DNA of 28,567 nucleotides from the NCBI GenBank assembly GCA_022448705.1, contig JAKUUF010000005.1, forward strand, positions 1 to 28,567, given 5' to 3'. The DNA is from SAR324 cluster bacterium (GTDB lineage: Bacteria; SAR324; NAC60-12). This document shows positions 23,408 to 28,567 of this stretch, in pieces. The first letter of the stretch is position 1. Each line of letters begins with the position of its first letter. Both the position numbers and the translations under genes were made by a program. A model generated the notes under the pieces. It saw only the letters and a program-made list of their open reading frames with translations, searched no databases and had not been told where the DNA came from.

Positions 23408-23670
23408 TAATTATTTAACTATTACGCAACATACTGATCACTAATAAACACCCTGCCGGCAGAATACGCAAAATGTTAAAAACTCTCAGACTTACTGGCA
23501 GTGTACACCCATCCATGTTTTTCCTTTACCAGTCAAAATTCTGCAAATTGTAAACGGCAGAAAAACATATTAAGAAGGAATTCTCAATTAAACAGCTTTT
23601 TGTTCTTTTTCAAGAAAAAAGTGGAGAGTACTGGTTTTATTTGAAGAGTACCAGCCAAAATCATCATTTG

Positions 23671-24777
23671 CTAGTTTGCATAGGTTCGGGGTAGGCGTTC
23701 ATTCAGATTTGTCAATATTTCGTATGGAATTGTTTCTGCCCATTTTGACATCTCTTCCACTGTAATGCACTGTCCATCCTGCTCACCGATAAGTATAACT
23801 TCGGCTCCAGCATTTAGATTCTCAGATTTACAGTTAACCATAAACTGATCCATACAAACTCTACCGACTATCGGACGGCGTTTCCCATTTATAAGCACTT
23901 CACCACGGTTTGAAAGCTGCCTGGGATATCCATCTCCATAGCCAAGCGGAATAGTGGAAATTTCGGCAGTACTTTCTGAAGTCCAAGTAGCACCATAACT
24001 GATTGAAAATCCTGGAGGGATAGATTTGTGAAATGAAACCTTTGATTTTAACTTCAGTGCAGGTTTTAGTTCGAGGATACGTGGACATGACGGTTCCGGA
24101 TATACACCGTACAAAATTATCCCTGGACGGACAATATCAAGGTGAGACTGCGGGAAATAAAGCACACCTCCGGAGTTTGCTATATGTCTTAATGGGGTAC
24201 TTGTACCTAATTTCTCAAAAACTGAGACAGCTTCCAGAAACCTGTCAATCTGCTCAAGTGTCTTTGGATCTTCAGGATCATCTGCACAGGCAAAATGCGA
24301 ACATACTCCTTTAATATTTATGTGTTCTGAATCCAATGCTGATGCTATCAAACTCTCAGAATTTTCAGCAATTGTTCCAATCCTTCCCATACCGCTGTCT
24401 ATTTTGAGATGAACTGTTGCACGCCGATTTTGGGCTTTGCAAAACTTCTCTGTATCATTAAGCACATCAGCAGAAGGTACAATAAATTCCAGGTCCCATT
24501 CCAGCAACTCCGGAATCTGTTCCTTCAGCACCCCACCGAAAACTGCAATAGGCAGCGAAATTCCCGACTTGCGCAAGATAATCCCTTCTTCCAGTAAAGC
24601 CACCCCTAAAGAGTTAACACCAAGTTGTTCATAAAGATGTGCAACCCTGACTAATCCGTGACCATATGCGTTAGATTTCACTACTGCCATCACTGGACGG
24701 TTATCGATGTGTTCACGTATCAATTTGAGATTATGTGTAAGAATGCTCAGATCAACTTCGATAAAGGACGGCCTCAT
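23671..24777 (-). CDS. alr: Alanine racemase
   Basis: This PLP enzyme interconverts L- and D-alanine for peptidoglycan. The PLP lysine is K34 in MAVVKSNAYGHG. The second catalytic residue, Tyr261, is in ISYGATW (259-265). Other family segments are HLKIDSGMGRIG (123-134), RHIANSGG, VRPGIILYG, and GYGDGYPRQLSNRGEVLINGKR with the following VGRVCMDQFM. At 368 residues it has the usual length. It follows the unknown 244-residue gene by 53 bp on the same strand. Downstream, a weak 5-bp stem and a T-run near 23605-23650 might help termination. Alternative starts are not needed, since MRPSFIEVDLSIL is the normal N-terminus. Confidence 0.96.
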   Translation of the reverse strand: MRPSFIEVDLSILTHNLKLIREHIDNRPVMAVVKSNAYGHGLVRVAHLYEQLGVNSLGVALLEEGIILRKSGISLPIAVFGGVLKEQIPELLEWDLEFIVPSADVLNDTEKFCKAQNRRATVHLKIDSGMGRIGTIAENSESLIASALDSEHINIKGVCSHFACADDPEDPKTLEQIDRFLEAVSVFEKLGTSTPLRHIANSGGVLYFPQSHLDIVRPGIILYGVYPEPSCPRILELKPALKLKSKVSFHKSIPPGFSISYGATWTSESTAEISTIPLGYGDGYPRQLSNRGEVLINGKRRPIVGRVCMDQFMVNCKSENLNAGAEVILIGEQDGQCITVEEMSKWAETIPYEILTNLNERLPRTYAN

Positions 24778-24830
24778 TTAGCAAAATAAGAGCGAGGGTT
24801 AGGAATGGCGTCGTACTATGGAAATTAATT

Positions 24831-25565
24831 TCAGCTCATTTTTGAACTGTAAAATACAAAAAGTGCGCTGCAGAAAAGCTCAAAGTTTTCCAGTTCACAG
24901 TCATCACTGATCTTTTTCAGTGTTTTAATTAGTTCAGGCAGATTTCGGATTTGATGAAATGCTTTATAAAAACGGATTCTGATCTTGTGCTCAACAAACA
25001 ACGGCACAAGTTCATTGATAATAGCTGGAAGTTCACCTGGATGTTCTCCAAGACGTTTTAACAGATGATCAAAAAAACTTTCAATATATGCACTTAGCCT
25101 GCGTTTGTCTTCCTTCAGTTTTTCCTTGGGCAGATATTCTGATGAAGCATCCTTTAACATTATTTCACTGGCTGTTAGCTTTTTTTCTTTTTCCTCAGCA
25201 GAACGTTGAACAGCAGAAGTTACTTTTCTTTTTTTGTGAGCAGAAATGTTTAGAGGATAGTCAATGGAATATGTTGATTTCTTTTCCATTTGCTGAAAAA
25301 GGCTTTGAGTTTTTATTGGATCCAATTGGATGGTATCTGTATCCGTAGCAAGAATACCCACCATAAACGGATTATTCAGGTTACTGTAAACACTATAAGT
25401 CTCTGAACCAAAATTATAAGGTAATGACTTTGTGCCTTTAGGATTATTTGGTGCCTGCTTGATGATTAAGGGCTGCATGGAGTCAGTTTGGGAAGATTCA
25501 TCTGGAAAATCATTTTTTTGCTTTTTTTCATAAAGCTCATCATTTCCTGTCGTTTTTGCTGTCAT
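24831..25565 (-). CDS. Hypothetical protein, Lys/Glu-rich, unknown function
   Basis: No family recognised. The 244 residues divide into a polar, probably disordered N-terminal half (to about 130, rich in Lys, Ser, Asn, Gln) and a helical C-terminal half starting near TASEIMLKDASSEYLPKEKL. The latter contains LSAYIESFFDHLLKRLGEHPGELPAII then FVEHKIRIRFYKAFHQI, and ends hydrophobic (FELFCSALFVFYSSKMS). There is no signal peptide or clear membrane helix. It is 53 bp upstream of alr on the same strand and divergent from the lytic transglycosylase gene. Its coding reality is supported by length and by the lack of a competing frame. Confidence 0.65.
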   Translation of the reverse strand: MTAKTTGNDELYEKKQKNDFPDESSQTDSMQPLIIKQAPNNPKGTKSLPYNFGSETYSVYSNLNNPFMVGILATDTDTIQLDPIKTQSLFQQMEKKSTYSIDYPLNISAHKKRKVTSAVQRSAEEKEKKLTASEIMLKDASSEYLPKEKLKEDKRRLSAYIESFFDHLLKRLGEHPGELPAIINELVPLFVEHKIRIRFYKAFHQIRNLPELIKTLKKISDDCELENFELFCSALFVFYSSKMS

Positions 25566-25601
25566 CAGAATTTCCCTTTAATCAAAACATGTGAAGATGT
25601 C

Positions 25602-25628
25602 AGGCAAGAAATTTGCTCTTGCTTTTTT
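25602..25628 (+). terminator. Terminator-like hairpin in the leader of the lytic transglycosylase gene
   Basis: GCAAGA (25604-25609) and TCTTGC (25617-25622) form a perfect 6-bp stem, extendable by a G-U and an A-U pair, with a 7-nt loop. TTTTTT (25623-25628) follows immediately on the plus strand. This is the layout of an intrinsic terminator. No plus-strand gene ends here: it lies 72 nt upstream of the ATG at 25701, which suggests attenuation of the downstream gene, or blocking of antisense transcription out of the minus-strand gene. Confidence 0.5.
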
Positions 25629-25700
25629 AGTATCGTAAGAGGAGCATTTATTTCTTATTCCATCCAAACAAAGCACCAACTATACCAACTGACACAAGTC

Positions 25701-27905
25701 ATGTTTTCTCAAAGAAAGCACCTTAATACTGAATGCAATGGGACATCCAAAAAATTAATCCGGTACTGTTTCAGACCAGCAACTGTATTCTGTCTGGTTC
25801 TTGTTCTTTTTAATTCATTCAATACAGTCCATGCGCATAATACGCACTCATGGAAACCTTATTTTGATTACTATGAAAAAGGAGACTGCAAGAAACTGCT
25901 GCAGCGTTTGAAGTTTTTGGCTAAGCCTAAAGCATGGGCAGATAAAGGGTTATGGAGCCGTTCCAGTATAATACAATCAAAATGTCATCTTCAGCTTGGA
26001 AACTACGAAGAAGCGTTGAAGAGTATCAGACTGAGTCCTGAATCAAAAATGAAAGACGCCTGGCTTTTTCAAAAAATCCGCATTCTGCTTCAGGCATCAA
26101 GACACCGGGAAGCCATTGTGGAAATCAGGAAACTGCTCAAGCATCAGAAAAAGAACTATTACCTTGTTTCACTTCGTGAAGAGTTGAAAAAATCATTTCA
26201 TACAGACAAAGAAACAGATTTTATTTACCATTTGCTTCATGATACTCGAAAAAATAAGAACTGGTTCCTGAAAGATTATAAACTGCATTCCATGTACATG
26301 AAGGGAGCAGAACTTCATGGGCATAAAATTAAGCATGAATACAAAGTATTGGGATGGCAGTATCCAATTGATGAAGCTTCCGCACGACTTTCCCACAAAC
26401 AGCTTAAAGTCACTGACCTTAAAAAAATGACTCCCAAAGAAATCAATAACCGTGTACGCACACTGGAAAGACTTGGGTTGGACAAATACCTCATGAATCA
26501 TCTCCCGCAGTTAAGTAAAGGAAGGAGCAGGGACGTCACCAAAAAACTTGGCAAGTCATACCTTAAAGCACTGTTCGCAGAGAAATATTATGCTCGAATA
26601 ATTAAATTCTACCAGAAGGGAATTTTCACAAAAAAATGGAGACTGCCTAAAGAAACTCAGCTTTACTGGACTGCTCGATCATATATAAAACGGAGAAACA
26701 TTCCGAAAGGTAGAAGCACAATATATAAACTGGAAAGACTTAATCCTGAGTCCAGGCATCTACCCATTCTCTTCGATGTCTTTGCCTCACGTTACATGCT
26801 GGATTCAGAAATTAAAAAAGCTCAATTCTGGTGGAACCGCTTGCTGAAAAAATTTTCCAAACACCGACTTGCGCCCAAGTCAGCTTGGCGTCTGGCCTGG
26901 TCGCACAAACAGAATAATAACATTAAGAATGCTCTTCTTTATCTGAAACAGGGGCTTAAAACAAGAATATTCAACTCAGAAATGCAGGCCAAAATGCTTT
27001 ACTGGCAGGGTAAGTTACTTAAGGAATCAGGACAAACTGATCTTGCCGAAAAAAGCTTTAAACGACTGATTCTTAATAAACCAAATACATATTATGGAAT
27101 GCGTCTGCTTTCAGAAAAGGATATTCCAGAAAGCATTTTATCAGTGGTCAAAACACGTAAATCAAAGCTTTATGCTAAACCGGAAAAACCCTTAAGCCAA
27201 AAAACTAAGGAACTGCTAAACAGGACTGAGTTCCTTTTTGATATTGATGAACCGGAACAGGCTGTCAGGGAACTGTTTGCCGGGTTAGGCAATTATAAGG
27301 ACAGCACAAAGAACTGGCATGTGAGCCATTTGCTTCATCGCAGAGGCGAATTTTATTCTTTGCTCAGGATAGTGGCCAATTATTATCTGCCTCACCTGGT
27401 TACACACGAGGTGGGAGAATATCCCCTGTGGGAACTGGCTTACCCCAGACCTTACTGGCCCCAGTTGAAGAGTTTTTCAAGAAAGGCAGGAATTGATCCC
27501 TATTTTGCCCTGGCAATAATGCGTGAAGAAAGTCATTTTAATCCCAGGGCGTTGTCCTCTTCAAAAGCAATGGGACTTATGCAGCTTATGCCGGCTACCG
27601 CAAAACATGTTGCCAGAAAGAAGAATATTGAGTTGAAGAAAAAAGAGGACATTTACAATCCGGAATTGAATACATTACTTGGGACACTTTATCTTGGAGG
27701 GCTTTCTGAACGCTTCAAGTCTGAACTGATTTACACAGCAGGGAGCTACAATGCGGGACCGCACAACATGCTTAAATGGATTAAGCGCTGGAAAGGGAAG
27801 CCTTTAGATGCATTTGTAGAACAAATACCATTTAATGAAACGAAAAATTACGTAAAGCGAGTATACCTTAGCTACAAACTCTACAAGCAAATATACAGTT
27901 CATAA
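25701..27905 (+). CDS. Soluble lytic murein transglycosylase (Slt70-like)
   Basis: An exported enzyme that cleaves peptidoglycan between MurNAc and GlcNAc, forming 1,6-anhydroMurNAc. A signal peptide covers about residues 20-45 (RPATVFCLVLVLFNSFNTVHAH). The middle (about 50-560) is a helical superhelix with TPR-like units (KMLYWQGKLLKESGQTDLAE is one). The C-terminal SLT domain shows GIDPYFALAIMREESHFNP with catalytic Glu610, then SSKAMGLMQLMPATAKHV, YNPELNTLLGTLYLGGL, and YTAGSYNAGP. All SLT motifs are present. The ATG at 25701 is chosen because a signal peptide follows; a longer frame from 25488 would overlap the divergent gene. A terminator-like hairpin lies in its leader. Confidence 0.92.
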   Translation: MFSQRKHLNTECNGTSKKLIRYCFRPATVFCLVLVLFNSFNTVHAHNTHSWKPYFDYYEKGDCKKLLQRLKFLAKPKAWADKGLWSRSSIIQSKCHLQLGNYEEALKSIRLSPESKMKDAWLFQKIRILLQASRHREAIVEIRKLLKHQKKNYYLVSLREELKKSFHTDKETDFIYHLLHDTRKNKNWFLKDYKLHSMYMKGAELHGHKIKHEYKVLGWQYPIDEASARLSHKQLKVTDLKKMTPKEINNRVRTLERLGLDKYLMNHLPQLSKGRSRDVTKKLGKSYLKALFAEKYYARIIKFYQKGIFTKKWRLPKETQLYWTARSYIKRRNIPKGRSTIYKLERLNPESRHLPILFDVFASRYMLDSEIKKAQFWWNRLLKKFSKHRLAPKSAWRLAWSHKQNNNIKNALLYLKQGLKTRIFNSEMQAKMLYWQGKLLKESGQTDLAEKSFKRLILNKPNTYYGMRLLSEKDIPESILSVVKTRKSKLYAKPEKPLSQKTKELLNRTEFLFDIDEPEQAVRELFAGLGNYKDSTKNWHVSHLLHRRGEFYSLLRIVANYYLPHLVTHEVGEYPLWELAYPRPYWPQLKSFSRKAGIDPYFALAIMREESHFNPRALSSSKAMGLMQLMPATAKHVARKKNIELKKKEDIYNPELNTLLGTLYLGGLSERFKSELIYTAGSYNAGPHNMLKWIKRWKGKPLDAFVEQIPFNETKNYVKRVYLSYKLYKQIYSS

Positions 27906-28032
27906 AAAATTTTAGTTATTTTCGTACTCTTCCCTGCCTTGCTTCTAATCATGATTGTTCGTTTTATTCTTTTCAAAATCCAGATATTCAGACTTTCTGA
28001 AAAATACTGCAAAATTTTCAAACTGAAATTAA

Positions 28033-28536
28033 TTATTTCTGAACCGCTTTCCTTACCCAGCTTTCCTTCTCTGTATTAATAAAGCTTTTGTATAAAGTTT
28101 GATCCACGGAACGGATGTATCGTGCAGCAGAAATACGTATATTCGCATTTCTGTGATTTAATAGTTTTGTTGCCAGCCGTTTTACTCTTTCAGGTTTAGT
28201 TTTAGCGAAGCTGCGTTTCATGGTTTCAAATCCACGTCTTGCCATGGGTGTGAATGCTTTCTCTGCAGTGTCTTCCAAAAAAGCAGCGGTGTTATCTGTA
28301 GGGAAAAGGGACAATACCTCCAACGCTCTGAATCGTATTACGTTCATCAGTGAATCATTTTCGGCAATTTCAATCAAAATAATGTCTGCATCCTCTCCCA
28401 GTTTATTAAATGCCCTTATATCAAGTTTCCAATGACGTCCTTCAAGCATTTTCAAAACCTGGTCCTTATCCGGACCAGCAGCAGCGATTCCAGACAAGTT
28501 CCATAAGAAAATACAAGTTATTAACAAATATTTCAT
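28033..28536 (-). CDS. Exported HEAT-repeat-like protein
   Basis: A signal peptide (LLITCIFLWNLSGIAAAG, cleaved near residue 20) precedes about 145 residues of paired helices. The repeat character shows in IEIAENDSLMNVIRFRALEVLSLF, FLEDTAEKAFTPMARRGFETM and LLNHRNANIRISAARYIRSV. The last, with asparagine/arginine at the helix turn (NANIRISAARYI), is a good HEAT unit. HEAT arrays bind other proteins, here presumably in the periplasm. The ATG has a strong AAAGGAG site (28541-28547). It converges on the transglycosylase gene across a 127-bp gap without a clear terminator. The partner is unknown. Confidence 0.7.
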   Translation of the reverse strand: MKYLLITCIFLWNLSGIAAAGPDKDQVLKMLEGRHWKLDIRAFNKLGEDADIILIEIAENDSLMNVIRFRALEVLSLFPTDNTAAFLEDTAEKAFTPMARRGFETMKRSFAKTKPERVKRLATKLLNHRNANIRISAARYIRSVDQTLYKSFINTEKESWVRKAVQK

Positions 28537-28567
28537 GATACTCCTTTGCTTAATGAATGTTGTTACA

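Noticed and set aside
23600..23665. CTGGT/ACCAG stem and T-run after alr as an intrinsic terminator
   Set aside because: The stem has only 5 bp with a 14-nt loop, and the T-run is about 10 nt away.

Overview
The window is chromosomal DNA from an AT-rich Gram-negative bacterium. The order rplY-pth-ychF-rpsF-rpsR-rplI-dnaB is typical of deltaproteobacteria-like lineages. The lipoprotein signals, a soluble-type lytic transglycosylase, a Moco riboswitch and the YdiJ-type oxidase also fit a diderm. An uncultured marine lineage such as SAR324 is my best guess from style alone, and the sequence does not prove it. I saw no rRNA, tRNA, insertion sequence, integrase or CRISPR array.

Layout. Positions 1-1523 (minus strand) hold the N-terminus of a membrane-anchored FMN-binding glutamate-synthase-like protein and moaA. 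moaA sits behind a clear sigma70-type promoter and a leader that looks like a molybdenum-cofactor riboswitch. Positions 1681-5085 (plus) hold rsmA, an exported S41-peptidase-like protein lacking the usual serine, and a YihG-type acyltransferase. The acyltransferase tail overlaps csaA, which is encoded on the other strand. Positions 5013-11253 (minus) form a probable operon: a CcsA/HemX-like membrane protein, a polyprenyl-synthase homologue without its Asp-rich motifs, a dienoyl-CoA isomerase, a large FAD/Fe-S dehydrogenase (YdiJ type), and csaA.

Positions 11468-19702 (minus) form the translation/replication cluster rplY-pth-ychF-rpsF-rpsR-rplI-dnaB. Two unusual genes follow it: a degenerate EAL-domain protein and an FG-GAP repeat lipoprotein. 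A good promoter lies before rplY. Several hairpins sit at gene junctions (pth/ychF, ychF/rpsF, rplI/dnaB, dnaB stop) and may tune expression of the individual genes. S6, L9 and L25 all carry long acidic C-terminal tails, S18 carries a milder one, and two of the tails are built from short DNA repeats.

Positions 19867-28536 are mostly cell-envelope genes. A eukaryotic-type CDP-aminoalcohol phosphotransferase and an LtaS/OpgB-type sulfatase-fold membrane transferase are divergent with only 17 bp between them. They are followed by a possible 57-residue ORF, a tiny lipoprotein, alanine racemase, an unrecognised protein, a Slt70-like lytic transglycosylase with a terminator-like hairpin in its leader, and an exported HEAT-repeat-like protein.

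The most interesting items are the CDP-alcohol transferase/LtaS-like pair, the apparently non-catalytic prenyl-synthase homologue, the shared acidic tails on ribosomal proteins, and the antisense-overprinted C-terminus of the acyltransferase. All calls come from reading the sequence and recalling families. No database search was run.
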